Below, piece after piece: positions 52,316 through 62,065 of a stretch of DNA of 64,000 nucleotides. Each line of letters starts with the position of its first letter. Within the stretch, counting starts at the first letter, position 1. Source of the stretch: JBHGXV01 sp041920505 (GTDB lineage: Bacteria; Bacillota; Bacilli; Brevibacillales; Brevibacillaceae); assembly GCA_041920505.1 (NCBI GenBank), contig JBHGXV010000040.1, positions 1-64,000 of the forward strand. The letters are read 5' to 3'. The notes under the pieces were generated by a model, which was given only the letters and a program-made list of their open reading frames with translations, made no database searches and had not been told where the DNA came from. A program made the translations under genes and the position numbers.

Positions 52316-52870
52316 ATGAAAATCATGGTGATCAATGGAAGCGCCACGACCCATTCCCGCACGCGCGGGGTCGCCAAGGCGGCAGAGGAGTTTTTGCTCG
52401 CCAAAAAGGCGGATGTGTCTTTCTTCGACGTGGGAGCAGACCTGTTGCCGATCTATGACGGCAGCGACGAGCAGATGGAGCATCCGGCCGTGCGGAGACT
52501 GTCCTCTCTGGCTGAACACGCGGACGGGTTCTTCATCTGCACGCCGGAGTACCACAACGGGATCAGCGGTGCGTTGAAAAATGCCCTGGACTTTTTGGAG
52601 GGGCGACACTTCCGCAACAAGCCAGTGGCAATAGCGGCCGCAGCGGGCGGAGGCAAGGGAGGCATCAACGCGCTGAACAACCTGCGGCTGGTGATGCGCG
52701 GCGTGTACGGATTGGTGCTGCCCGGCCAGTTTGTCGCCGATCCCAAAGACTGCAACGAAGCAGGTGAACTGATCGGCGATGAAGCGCGGGCGCGGATTCG
52801 CGACATGGCCAACGAATTGGTCCGGATGGCCGGTCTGTTGAAAAGGCAGGATGAATGGTCCGCGATGTGA
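52316..52870 (+). CDS. NADPH-dependent FMN reductase family protein
   Basis: A 184-residue flavodoxin-like protein with the FMN phosphate loop INGSATTHSRTRG and the family motif TPEYHNGISGALKNALDFL. These enzymes reduce FMN or act as quinone/azo reductases. AAAAGGAGAGCG precedes ATG 52316. A terminator-like hairpin lies before it, so it is probably a single-gene unit. Confidence 0.87.
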   Translation: MKIMVINGSATTHSRTRGVAKAAEEFLLAKKADVSFFDVGADLLPIYDGSDEQMEHPAVRRLSSLAEHADGFFICTPEYHNGISGALKNALDFLEGRHFRNKPVAIAAAAGGGKGGINALNNLRLVMRGVYGLVLPGQFVADPKDCNEAGELIGDEARARIRDMANELVRMAGLLKRQDEWSAM

Positions 52871-53005
52871 CAGCCGCAGTCATCCTGCTGTGAAGCAAAA
52901 CCGGCCACCCCGATAACTCCGGTACCGTATCACAAATACCACAAAAAGACCGACGGAGACCAGGATCTGAGCCATAAGCGATCTTTGGCTGATTGGAATC
53001 TCACG

Positions 53006-53033
53006 ACCTGCGCACACTCGCGCAGGTTTTTTT
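53006..53033 (+). terminator. Terminator between the FMN reductase and LysR genes
   Basis: ACCTGCG (53006-53012) pairs with CGCAGGT (53021-53027) and is followed by a run of seven T. Confidence 0.8.
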
Positions 53034-53100
53034 GTGTCTTGGGAAAGGGAGTCCTTGGTGGTATGATGAAGAAAATGGAAAGTCCTTGATTGGTCCGGAG

Positions 53101-54009
53101 GTGGTCGCAATCGACCTGAAAATCTTGCAGACGTTTGTGGTGGCCGCCGCAAACGAAAACTTCCACCAGACGGCAGAAGCCTTGTATATCGCACAACCGA
53201 CGGTAAGCCAGCACATTCGCCACTTGGAAAAAGAACTGGGGATTGAACTCTTTGTCCGGATCGGCAAGCGCGTCCGACTGACCGAGGCGGGTAAACGGTT
53301 TTTGCCTCATGCGAAAGCGCTGCTGGCGCAGTGGAACAACGGAATGGAAGAGTTGCTGGCCTGGCGGCAGGGGTACAGCGAGACCCTGCGCATCGCCGTG
53401 TCGCCGATTATCGCCCGGACGTGGCTGCCGGGGCTGATCCATCGGTATACGAAGCAGTATCCGTGCGTGGACGTGGCGATCCAGATCGCCGAATCGGCCG
53501 GGATTGGCCTCTTAGTGCAGAGCGGCAAAGCCGATTTGGGGTTGTCCCGGATGGTGCCGGGTGAGTTTCAACTGGAGGCGCATTTGATCCAGTACGATCC
53601 CGTCACCTTTGTCGTACCGCCAGGCGGAGGGGGGCTGGAGTCGCCGCTGCCCGATTGGGAAGAAGAACTGACCCGCAACTTGTTGATCACCCATAATCAT
53701 CCGGGGTATTGGGACGAACTTCTGCTGGCGTTGCGGCAGCGCGGTCTGGCCATACGAACCATGGTGATCTCTCAGGTGGACATCACCAAACGGTTCATCG
53801 AGGAAGGATTGGGCGTTTCGTTTTTGCCGCGCTCTGCTGTCAGCAGGGAACTGTTTGAAAACCGGCTGCTCGAACTGCAAGTGCCCGACCTGCCCGTGTT
53901 TCGGGCAACCTCGTACCTTGTGCTGCCCCAGACCGGCCGGTCGCACCCGGCGCAACGGTTTGCGGAGATCGTGCTCGGCCTGTACCCGCCGTTGCCGCCT
54001 GCCCGTTAA
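53101..54009 (+). CDS. LysR-family transcriptional regulator
   Basis: A roughly 300-residue LysR protein: N-terminal HTH (LKILQTFVVAAANENFHQTA, YIAQPTVSQHIRHLEKELG) and a substrate-binding domain. The usual LysR N-terminus MDLK... aligns with ATC GAC CTG AAA at 53110, and GGAGG at 53097-53101 lies 8 nt before that ATC. The start shown, GTG 53101, overlaps the Shine-Dalgarno; TTG 53086 is another option. It precedes citA in the same direction, like CitR or CcpC-type LysR regulators of citrate synthase genes, so it probably regulates citA. Confidence 0.82.
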   Translation: MVAIDLKILQTFVVAAANENFHQTAEALYIAQPTVSQHIRHLEKELGIELFVRIGKRVRLTEAGKRFLPHAKALLAQWNNGMEELLAWRQGYSETLRIAVSPIIARTWLPGLIHRYTKQYPCVDVAIQIAESAGIGLLVQSGKADLGLSRMVPGEFQLEAHLIQYDPVTFVVPPGGGGLESPLPDWEEELTRNLLITHNHPGYWDELLLALRQRGLAIRTMVISQVDITKRFIEEGLGVSFLPRSAVSRELFENRLLELQVPDLPVFRATSYLVLPQTGRSHPAQRFAEIVLGLYPPLPPAR

Positions 54010-54113
54010 CCGGTTGCGTAATTACGTTTCGTAATTAATTTAGCCTTTTTCTTTTATTTCACCATTTTGTCACAGATTGCTATACTGGTGGCAACAGAAA
54101 GGAGTGGATCACT

Positions 54114-55214
54114 ATGGAAGGAAACATTCTGGCGATCGGCCTCGAAGGAATCGTCGTGGCCGAGACGGATCTTAGCCTGGTGGACGGGCTGAACGGTCAT
54201 CTGGTGTATCGAAATCACTGGGCGAGCGAGCTTGCGATTCACCGTACGTTTGAAGAGGTGGCGCACCTGTTGTGGTTCGGTCATCTGCCGAACGAGGAGG
54301 AGTTGGCCGCGTTGAAGTCAAAATTTTCCGCCAAGCGTGCGCTGCCCTCACACGTGAAGAATGTTCTCGACAATCTGCCCGAAGAAGTAGACATGATGAG
54401 TGTTCTCAGAACCGGTGTCTCCGCGCTGACGGAACGGACGCACGGCTGGCCGCCCACGTGGGACGAGGTCATTTCGCTCACCGCCAAAATGCCGACGATT
54501 GTCGCCTACCGGCAGGCACGCCTGGAAGGACGCAAACCGATCGAGCCGCGCTCGGATCTGGGCCATACCGCCAACTACCTGTACATGCTCAAGGGAACGG
54601 AGCCGACGCAGGCGCACGTACGAGCGCTGGACGCGTATCTGATCCTGACGCAGGAGCACGGGATGAACGCCTCCACGTTTGCCGCCCGGGTGGTGTCGTC
54701 CACTCGTTCCGACCTGATCTCGTCGGTCACAGCGGCCATCGGGGCGCTCAAGGGGCCGTTGCACGGCGGGGCGCCGTCCGAGGTCACGGAGATGATGGAG
54801 GCGATCGGCACCAAGGAAAACGCCGAACCGTGGCTGCGTCAGGCGCTGGAGCGCGGCGAGCGGATCATGGGCTTCGGCCATCGCGTCTACAAGACCGTCG
54901 ATCCTCGCGCGACCGCGTTGCGCACTGTGGCGTCGGGCCTGTCGGCGGACGATCCGTGGTTCGATCTGGCCACCCATGTGGAGCAGGTGGCGCTGCGGCT
55001 GTTGGAAGAGTACAAACCGGGTCGCAAACTGAACACCAATGTGGAGTTTTTCGCGGCTGCGGTGATGCGCGCCGTCGGATTGGACGACACGCTGTTCACC
55101 CCGACGTTTGCCGTCAGCCGTACGGTCGGCTGGTGTGCTCACGTGATGGAACAGGCGGCCAACAACCGTCTGATTCGGCCGCAATCCCGGTACACCGGCA
55201 AGATGCCGGGATGA
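54114..55214 (+). CDS. citA: Citrate synthase (CitA-type)
   Basis: A 366-residue citrate synthase-family enzyme. The catalytic histidines are in PLHGGAPSE and GFGHRVYK, and the aspartate lies in the C-terminal NVEFFAAAVMRAVGLDDTLF segment. It condenses oxaloacetate with acetyl-CoA. Length fits the short Gram-positive type I-like form; 2-methylcitrate synthase is an alternative. AGAAAGGAGTGGATCACT precedes ATG 54114. The AT-rich stretch 54010-54080 contains inverted GTTGCGTAATTACG-type sequence (GTAATTAC) that may serve as LysR or promoter sequence. Confidence 0.87.
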   Translation: MEGNILAIGLEGIVVAETDLSLVDGLNGHLVYRNHWASELAIHRTFEEVAHLLWFGHLPNEEELAALKSKFSAKRALPSHVKNVLDNLPEEVDMMSVLRTGVSALTERTHGWPPTWDEVISLTAKMPTIVAYRQARLEGRKPIEPRSDLGHTANYLYMLKGTEPTQAHVRALDAYLILTQEHGMNASTFAARVVSSTRSDLISSVTAAIGALKGPLHGGAPSEVTEMMEAIGTKENAEPWLRQALERGERIMGFGHRVYKTVDPRATALRTVASGLSADDPWFDLATHVEQVALRLLEEYKPGRKLNTNVEFFAAAVMRAVGLDDTLFTPTFAVSRTVGWCAHVMEQAANNRLIRPQSRYTGKMPG

Positions 55215-55249
55215 TCCGCCAGAATAAAGTTGGACACGCAATCGAAGCG

Positions 55250-55302
55250 ACAGCCCTCTGCAGGCTTGCGGCCTGGCAGAGGGCTGTCTATCCCGTTTTT
55301 AC
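55250..55302 (+). terminator. Terminator after citA
   Basis: ACAGCCCTCTGC (55250-55261) pairs with GCAGAGGGCTGT (55276-55287), with an inner GGC/GCC stem. A TTTTT run follows 10 nt later. Confidence 0.75.
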
Positions 55303-55347
55303 GATGGGAGCCGCGCAAAACAAATTCCGCCTGGCTCGCCCGTTCCA

Positions 55348-55815
55348 TTAGAGTTCCTTTTTCATCACGACGGTTTTTACGAAAAATCCATTGGGATTCG
55401 TCACGACTTCTTCCTTGCAAACCGCGTATCCAACGGATTGGTATAATCGGATATTCTGCGGCAGAGACATTCGCACCCTGCACCGCAGTTCCGTCTTTCC
55501 ATGCTCTTTTGCATAATTTTCAAGCCATGATAGCATCAACTTCGCGATTCCTTTTCCTCGCGCTTTCGGACAAACGGAAAGCCGGAAAAAGTAAAGAGAA
55601 TGTTGATCTGTTGTAAACCTTACGGAACCAACCGGAACGTCGTCCTGAAAGCAAAGCAAGGCTTTTTCAGAGCCGTTTTTCAGTGACTCTTCAATGGAAC
55701 GCACCGTTTCATTCAGGGCACTTGATGGAACATCAAGATGTCTGTATTCCTCGAAGGCTTCCATCATGATTTGATGGATCAGATGAGCATCTTCCGCATG
55801 TGCCAACCGAATCAT
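55348..55815 (-). CDS. GNAT family N-acetyltransferase
   Basis: A 155-residue GNAT protein. The acetyl-CoA motif is KARGKGIAKLML and the C-terminal motif is NIRLYQSVGYAV. GGGAGGAATGAT precedes ATG 55815. It begins 1 nt after the stop of the MFS gene, so the two are co-transcribed. Acceptor substrate unknown; pairing with an exporter suggests drug or metabolite modification. Confidence 0.85.
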   Translation of the reverse strand: MIRLAHAEDAHLIHQIMMEAFEEYRHLDVPSSALNETVRSIEESLKNGSEKALLCFQDDVPVGSVRFTTDQHSLYFFRLSVCPKARGKGIAKLMLSWLENYAKEHGKTELRCRVRMSLPQNIRLYQSVGYAVCKEEVVTNPNGFFVKTVVMKKEL

Positions 55816-55816
55816 A

Positions 55817-57034
55817 TCATTCCTCCCGAAACGTATTGAGAAAGCGAAAATACGGCAACACCGCGCCCGACATCGAAACCAGCAGGATAAGTGCACCCAC
55901 TGCGGCAAACATCGGACGGACTCCGACGATGTCACCAAGCCGGCTGCCCACGGCTACCCCCAGGGGCATGATTCCGCGGACGATCAGCAGGCGGATGGAG
56001 AAAACCTGGCCCAACAGATAAGGCGGCACGACTCGTTGAAACAGGCTTGTGCTGGTGACGTGAAAAAACGGAGCCGATATGCCGGCTGCCAGTTCGATGA
56101 GAAGCGCCAGCCACAGGTGATGTACCATGCCCAACGCGAGAAACGTGGCGCCGCCAAATGCCAGCGCGCCCAGCATGACGCCCCGCCGGACGGTGGACGG
56201 TGTTTTCCACCCGACCAACATAGCGCCGAGAAAGTAGCCGAGCGGATACCCGGCTTCAAACAGCCCGTAAGCGAGCGAATCCCCGTCAAGCTCGTCCTTC
56301 ACATAGGGGAGCGTAAGCACGGTCGTGACACCGACGCCGAACTGCACGAACGCCACAAACACACTCAACCAGAGCAGCACGCGCTGCCGGAACACATACC
56401 GATAACCGGCGAGCAACTGCCGGAACCAGGATTCTCGTCTGTCCACGTCTGATGCAATGGTTCGGGCGAGGAGGAAAAGCAGGCCGCCGCTCGCCAGATA
56501 GGCGAGACAGACAACGGCCAGTGTCGTTTGTGCTCCGACACCGGCAACCAGCAATCCTCCGAGCGGAGGAGTGACGGCCAGCAGCAGACGGGACGTGCCG
56601 TCGAGATACCCGTTCGCGCGAGTCAGCTGCCGGTCGGAAAACAGCGAAGCGGAAAGGGCCAAACTGGCCGGAACATACAAGGGTTGAACCAGACCGTTGA
56701 TCAGGGAGACCAGATAGAGGTGCCAGGGGGACAGATGTCTCCACCATAGCATCAGCAACGGAATGGCATATATCGTGCCTCTGATCCACTGAACCGTGAC
56801 CAGCACGCGTCCGCGATTCCAGCGATCCAATAACGGTCCGGCCGCAAGCTGGACCAACAGGGAAGGAAGCAGGTAGATCAGCCACAAGTTGCCGACTGCT
56901 GACGCGGAACCGGTCTGTTCGTACAGCAACCACGAATTGGCCATCGTCCCTAGGCTTGCCCCGATGGTCGAGACGGCTTCTCCGCTCCACAGCGCGAGAA
57001 AGGAGCGGTGTTTCCACAGGGGGATTTGCTCCAT
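55817..57034 (-). CDS. MFS transporter
   Basis: A 405-residue 12-helix exporter. The start WKHRSFLALWSGEAVSTIGASLG and LLDRWNRGRVLVTVQWIRGT are usual for MFS_3 proteins. AAAGGGGGCGG precedes ATG 57034. It lies 4 nt after the ArsR-family regulator gene and before the GNAT gene, forming a regulator-exporter-acetyltransferase operon. Substrate unknown. Confidence 0.87.
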   Translation of the reverse strand: MEQIPLWKHRSFLALWSGEAVSTIGASLGTMANSWLLYEQTGSASAVGNLWLIYLLPSLLVQLAAGPLLDRWNRGRVLVTVQWIRGTIYAIPLLMLWWRHLSPWHLYLVSLINGLVQPLYVPASLALSASLFSDRQLTRANGYLDGTSRLLLAVTPPLGGLLVAGVGAQTTLAVVCLAYLASGGLLFLLARTIASDVDRRESWFRQLLAGYRYVFRQRVLLWLSVFVAFVQFGVGVTTVLTLPYVKDELDGDSLAYGLFEAGYPLGYFLGAMLVGWKTPSTVRRGVMLGALAFGGATFLALGMVHHLWLALLIELAAGISAPFFHVTSTSLFQRVVPPYLLGQVFSIRLLIVRGIMPLGVAVGSRLGDIVGVRPMFAAVGALILLVSMSGAVLPYFRFLNTFREE

Positions 57035-57038
57035 CGGG

Positions 57039-58091
57039 CTACCGCCCCCTTTCCAGGTATTGGCGCAATTCGGCATCCAGCAGTGCCAGAGCCGATCGCT
57101 TCAGCGAATAGCGCTGATCGTCGGCCTCGACCAGTTGTGCCGATCGGAGCAGGGTCAGATGGTGATGGATGGTCGATTTGGCCAGCGGGAGCAGGTCGGT
57201 CAATTCTTGCAGCGTTCGATCCTTTTCGAACAACAGCTTCACGATGCGCAGCCTGTTTTCGTCTCCCAGCGCTTTGTAGCGCTGCACGAGCCAGATGCCG
57301 GGGCGGTAAATGTCCGTTTCCGCATCGAGATTCTCGTCGGCAACCGGGTAGTAAAAGATTTTGGTTCCTTCCATCTCCGCCTGGATGTTCCACGGCCGAT
57401 AGATGGTGTGAGGAATCAGCAACACGCGGGTGACGGTCGGTTCGGGTGAGTAGCGGATGCCGCCGGTCGCCCATTCCACAAATGCTTCCGGCTCCAGACT
57501 GGCCAGCATCGCCTGTTTGGCGGCGCTATCCCGGCGGAGCACAGCCTCGATACGCTCGGCTTCCGGTTGTACGACAGACTCGTGCCAGCCCCGCATCACA
57601 TCGTGCAAATGCGCGCGGAGCCAGGAGAGATCCACGCGGCAGACGTAGCGGATGTACGCGGGGAGAAACTTGTGGCCCGCACACGCTTTCGCCAGAATGG
57701 GGACAGCCTGTTCGTCGCCCTGTGCCGCCAGGCGGCGTTGTTCCTGAAGGGCGAATCCGAGGAACGGCAGGGCAGCATAACGCAGTTGCTCACCGTCTAC
57801 TTCCCGAAGCAACGTGAGGAAGTCATCCAGATCGGCAAACGGACGGAGGTGGAGCAGTTGCAAAAGGGTTTTCCACGTATTGTGTTGCTGGACACAGGCG
57901 AGATGAGCCCGCAGGTCGTCGGAGAGAGACGCCTTCAGCCGCTCCCAGTAGGCGGGAGGCTTTTCCAGACTGGAATGAATGTCCGGCCAGGTGGCAGCGG
58001 CAATGCCCAGTGCCGTTTCGAACAGCAGGGAATGCGAAAGTTCCACTTGATAGGTATGACGGCCACGTGTCAAATCCAACAGGTTCATCAT
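57039..58091 (-). CDS. ArsR-family regulator with large N-terminal domain
   Basis: A 350-residue protein. The C-terminal 90 residues are an ArsR-type winged helix (RYKALGDENRLRIVKLLFEK; TDLLPLAKSTIHHHLTLLRS). The first 250 residues are a helical domain of the DUF5937 kind, found in similar regulators. There is no CxC metal motif, so it is not an arsenic sensor; a small organic ligand is likely. It is the first gene of the operon with the MFS and GNAT genes and probably represses it. Confidence 0.8.
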   Translation of the reverse strand: MMNLLDLTRGRHTYQVELSHSLLFETALGIAAATWPDIHSSLEKPPAYWERLKASLSDDLRAHLACVQQHNTWKTLLQLLHLRPFADLDDFLTLLREVDGEQLRYAALPFLGFALQEQRRLAAQGDEQAVPILAKACAGHKFLPAYIRYVCRVDLSWLRAHLHDVMRGWHESVVQPEAERIEAVLRRDSAAKQAMLASLEPEAFVEWATGGIRYSPEPTVTRVLLIPHTIYRPWNIQAEMEGTKIFYYPVADENLDAETDIYRPGIWLVQRYKALGDENRLRIVKLLFEKDRTLQELTDLLPLAKSTIHHHLTLLRSAQLVEADDQRYSLKRSALALLDAELRQYLERGR

Positions 58092-58181
58092 CAGGACCTC
58101 GTTTCCAGGTTTTTCTTTATTCTATATTTTTCGAATGGAATAATCAATCATGTTGGAATCGGAGTTGAATCATAGAAAGGC

Positions 58182-58228
58182 AAAAAAAAAAAAAACAGAC
58201 CGATGCGGAAAAACAACGCATCGGTCTG
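58182..58228 (-). terminator. metY terminator with 14-T tract
   Basis: On the minus strand CAGACCGATGCG pairs with CGCATCGGTCTG (58217-58228 with 58196-58207) and is followed by 14 consecutive T (A at 58182-58195 on the plus strand). Very strong intrinsic terminator. Confidence 0.95.
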
Positions 58229-58250
58229 TTTGCTGTAAAACAGCGGCCGG

Positions 58251-59558
<1,308 letters not shown>

Positions 59559-59563
59559 CTAGT

Positions 59564-59594
59564 AAAAAACGCCTTCTTCTGAGGGAAGAAGGCG
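59564..59594 (-). terminator. Expression-platform terminator of the S-box riboswitch
   Basis: On the minus strand CGCCTTCTTC (59594-59585) pairs with GAAGAAGGCG (59579-59570), followed by TTTTTT. It lies between the SAM aptamer and the metY start. Confidence 0.92.
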
Positions 59595-59604
59595 ACGTGC
59601 GCGA

Positions 59605-59722
59605 GCGTTCACGGGTCTCATCTCTCAGAATCTCTGTGATTCTGCAGGAATTGGCACCTTGGATATCGGAATATGCCGGTTGCCGGGCTTCATCGGGCCA
59701 GTCCCTCCGCCTCTCTTGATGA
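59605..59722 (-). ncRNA. SAM-I (S-box) riboswitch
   Basis: The minus strand contains the S-box core in order: ATCAAGAGAGGCGGAGGGAC, TGGCCCGATGAAGCCCGGCA, ACCGGC, AAGGTGCCAATTCCTGCAGA and GAGAGATGAG. This is the classic aptamer. SAM binding should favour the following terminator and reduce metY transcription. Confidence 0.97.
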
Positions 59723-59752
59723 AAAAATATGAAATTTTCCGCGTTTTCCGAT

Positions 59753-59781
59753 AGTATAAGCCGAGTTCCTTTCGTTGTCAA
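59753..59781 (-). promoter_or_regulatory. Sigma-A promoter of the metY riboswitch
   Basis: On the minus strand TTGACA (59781-59776) and TATACT (59758-59753) are spaced by 17 bp, about 30 bp before the aptamer. The 340-bp gap 59538-59878 is otherwise filled by the riboswitch and the rhodanese leader. Confidence 0.85.
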
Positions 59782-59878
59782 CGCATTTCTGCACGGCGGC
59801 TGGTGAGTGCCGCGAGATGTAGCGGGACGGAAAGTTGTGATATGATGGGGGGAGCAATACAAGACGGGAGGAAACAGG

Positions 59879-60193
59879 ATGGAGCAGGTAAAGGAGATCA
59901 CCCCGGAAGAGCTTAAGGCCAAGCTGGAACGCGGCGAGAAGCTGCAGATCGTCGACGTGCGCGAGCCGCACGAGTGGGACGCGGGCCACATCCCGCAGGC
60001 CAAGCACATCCCGCTGGCGATGTTGCCGTACCGGCTGGAGGAGTTGGACAAACAGACTCCGATCGTGATGGTGTGCCGCAGCGGCGTGCGCAGCCACACG
60101 GCAACCGCGTTCGCCGGCGAACACGGGTTTGACGCGGCCAATCTGGTGGGCGGCATGCTGCACTGGACGGGGAACGTGGAGACGGGGCCATGA
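59879..60193 (+). CDS. Rhodanese-like domain protein
   Basis: A 104-residue single-domain rhodanese. Active-site cysteine lies in VMVCRSGVRSH, preceded by IVDVREPHEWDAGHIPQA. It may carry persulfide sulfur. GGAGGAAACAGG precedes the ATG. It overlaps the SCO gene by 4 nt, so the two are coupled. Confidence 0.88.
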   Translation: MEQVKEITPEELKAKLERGEKLQIVDVREPHEWDAGHIPQAKHIPLAMLPYRLEELDKQTPIVMVCRSGVRSHTATAFAGEHGFDAANLVGGMLHWTGNVETGP

Positions 60194-60828
60194 TGGCAGA
60201 GACGAATCGCTTGCGTGTGAAGGACGGATTTTGGCGCAGGCACTGGTTTGCCGTCATCGTTTCCGCGTTGATGCTGGCGGTGGTCGGCCTGATCGGTTAC
60301 CAGCTCTGGTGGGGGATGACGCGGTTGCCGTTCGTCAGGCACATCGAAGACTTCAGCTTGCAACAGACGGACGGAAAGCCGTTTCGCTTCGCTGACACGG
60401 ACGGCAAGGTGCGGCTGGTGGCCTTCATCTATACCCATTGTCCCGACGTGTGTCCGGCAACTACCTACATGATGACCAAATTGCAGGACGAGCTCAAGGC
60501 CAAGGGCCTGTATGGAAGCGATGCGGTGTTTTTGTCCGTCACGTTTGATCCCGAGCACGATACCCCGGACGTGTTGAACAAGTACGCCGACACCTATGGA
60601 GCCGACCGTTCGGGCTGGTACTTCCTGCGGGGAGACGCAAGCCAGACCCGGCGCGTGCTGGATGCGTTCGGCGTGGCGGCCGAACCGCAGGCGAATGGAC
60701 TGTATGTCCACACCATGCGGACGTTTTTGGTTGACAAAAACAAAAACCTGCGCCGGATGTACGGCATGGGCGCCGATCTGAATCTGGATGAGATGGTGAA
60801 GGACATCAAACGACTGGCAAGTGAATAG
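60190..60828 (+). CDS. SCO1/SenC family copper-binding protein
   Basis: A 212-residue protein with one N-terminal membrane anchor (FAVIVSALMLAVVGLIGYQL) and a thioredoxin-fold SCO domain. Copper ligands are the CPDVC pair in THCPDVCPATT and a later histidine in GLYVHTMRTFL. It should deliver copper to the CuA centre of cytochrome c oxidase or act as a thiol-disulfide protein outside the membrane. Coupled to the rhodanese gene. Confidence 0.88.
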   Translation: MMAETNRLRVKDGFWRRHWFAVIVSALMLAVVGLIGYQLWWGMTRLPFVRHIEDFSLQQTDGKPFRFADTDGKVRLVAFIYTHCPDVCPATTYMMTKLQDELKAKGLYGSDAVFLSVTFDPEHDTPDVLNKYADTYGADRSGWYFLRGDASQTRRVLDAFGVAAEPQANGLYVHTMRTFLVDKNKNLRRMYGMGADLNLDEMVKDIKRLASE

Positions 60829-60831
60829 AGA

Positions 60832-60877
60832 ACAAGACCAGCCTTTCCCTGTGCGGGTGGCTGGTCTTGTTTGTTTT
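60832..60877 (+). terminator. Terminator after the SCO gene
   Basis: ACAAGACCAGCC (60832-60843) pairs with GGCTGGTCTTGT (60859-60870) and is followed by TTGTTTT. Confidence 0.9.
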
Positions 60878-60930
60878 GTGCGGCTCGCGGCTGGCCTGAT
60901 TTGTCCGCGCAAACGCCAACACTGCCAATC

Positions 60931-60995
60931 TTCACAATTGCTTAATAATCGCTTAACCCTTCCTTAACCCCAACTTCACGCTCCCCTTGTAACAT
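60931..60995 (+). promoter_or_regulatory. PhoP box array and pst promoter
   Basis: Five direct repeats with exactly 11-bp period begin at 60931, 60942, 60953, 60964 and 60975: TTCACA, TTAATA, TTAACC, TTAACC and TTCACG. They match the TT(A/T/C)ACA-type Pho box of Bacillus PhoP, which binds tandem repeats. A -10-like TAACAT lies at 60990-60995. Expression of pst should rise under phosphate starvation. Confidence 0.85.
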
Positions 60996-61046
60996 AGCAA
61001 TCGTGGAAGAAATCAACCAATCTCAATTGGACGAGGGGGCTTTACC

Positions 61047-61985
61047 TTGAAAAAGTTTTCATCGATTTTCTTGGCATGTGTGATGTCGGTAGGATTGTTG
61101 CTCGCAGGTTGCGGCAGCAACTCGGAACAACCGGCTCCGGCACCGGCTAAACAAGATCAGGCGCAGTCCGGCACCGATAACGCCAGCGCCGACAACTCCA
61201 ACTCCGGTGCTCCTGTCACCGCAGTCGGTTCCACGGCGTTGCAACCGCTGGTCGAACAGGCGGCAAAAGACTTCATGGCCAAAAATCCCGGCGCGCAAAT
61301 CCAGGTGCAAGGCGGCGGCAGCGGCACCGGCTTGAGCCAGGTAGCCAGCGGCGCGGCCACTATCGGAAACTCCGACATTTTCGCGGAAGAGAAAAAAGGC
61401 ATTCCGGCAAACGAACTGGTTGACCATAAAGTAGCGGTTGTCGGCATCGTTGCGGCGGCCAACCCGGGCGTAGGTGTCGACAACCTGACCAAACAACAAC
61501 TGATTGACATCTTCACCGGCAAAATCACCAACTGGAAAGACGTGGGCGGCAAGGATCAGAAAATCACGCTGGTAAACCGTCCGAAAAGCTCCGGTACGCG
61601 CGCGATCTTCAACACTTTCGTCCTGGACGGCAAAGAAGAAGCGCAAGGCATCACCGAAGACTCCTCCGGTACGGTTCGCAAAATCATCGCTGAAACGCCT
61701 GGCGCCATCGGTTACCTCGGCTTGTCCTACATCGATCAGTCCGTCAAGGCTCTGAAAATGGACGGCGTGGAAGGCAACAAGGAAAATATCGTCATCAACA
61801 AGTACCCGGTTTGGGCGTACGAACACATGTACACCAAAGGTGAACCGACCGGCACCGCAAAAGCGTTCCTCGATTACATGATGACCGACGATGTGCAAAA
61901 GAACGTCATCGAGAAACTGGGCTATATCCCGGTCACCGAGATGAAAGTGGAACGTGACGCGGCTGGCAAAATCAGCAATAAATAA
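61047..61985 (+). CDS. pstS: Phosphate ABC transporter substrate-binding lipoprotein
   Basis: A 312-residue lipoprotein with a LLLAGC lipobox (Cys22) and a Pro/Ala/Gln-rich linker. The mature domain shows AVGSTALQPLVEQAAKDF, GGGSGTGLSQVASGAA and NRPKSSGTRAIF, the phosphate-binding loops of PstS. The start is TTG 61047 after GAGGGGGC. It lies under the Pho box array. Confidence 0.95.
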   Translation: MKKFSSIFLACVMSVGLLLAGCGSNSEQPAPAPAKQDQAQSGTDNASADNSNSGAPVTAVGSTALQPLVEQAAKDFMAKNPGAQIQVQGGGSGTGLSQVASGAATIGNSDIFAEEKKGIPANELVDHKVAVVGIVAAANPGVGVDNLTKQQLIDIFTGKITNWKDVGGKDQKITLVNRPKSSGTRAIFNTFVLDGKEEAQGITEDSSGTVRKIIAETPGAIGYLGLSYIDQSVKALKMDGVEGNKENIVINKYPVWAYEHMYTKGEPTGTAKAFLDYMMTDDVQKNVIEKLGYIPVTEMKVERDAAGKISNK

Positions 61986-62016
61986 CAATCTGGACGTTTT
62001 GTGACAGGGAGAAAGG

Positions 62017-62033
62017 GGGGTACCACGTACCCC
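62017..62033 (+). promoter_or_regulatory. Hairpin between pstS and pstC
   Basis: GGGGTAC (62017-62023) pairs with GTACCCC (62027-62033) around CAC with no U-tract. It probably stabilises the pstS transcript or attenuates pstCAB, giving more binding protein than permease. Confidence 0.5.
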
Positions 62034-62065
62034 TCATTCGTCTTGTTATCTGAAGGGGGATCAAG

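Noticed and set aside
52909..53005. Possible 31-residue minus-strand membrane peptide (MAQILVSVGLFVVFVIRYR...)
   Set aside because: It has one hydrophobic helix but no ribosome binding site and no promoter. It is probably chance, though a small-protein search could revisit it.
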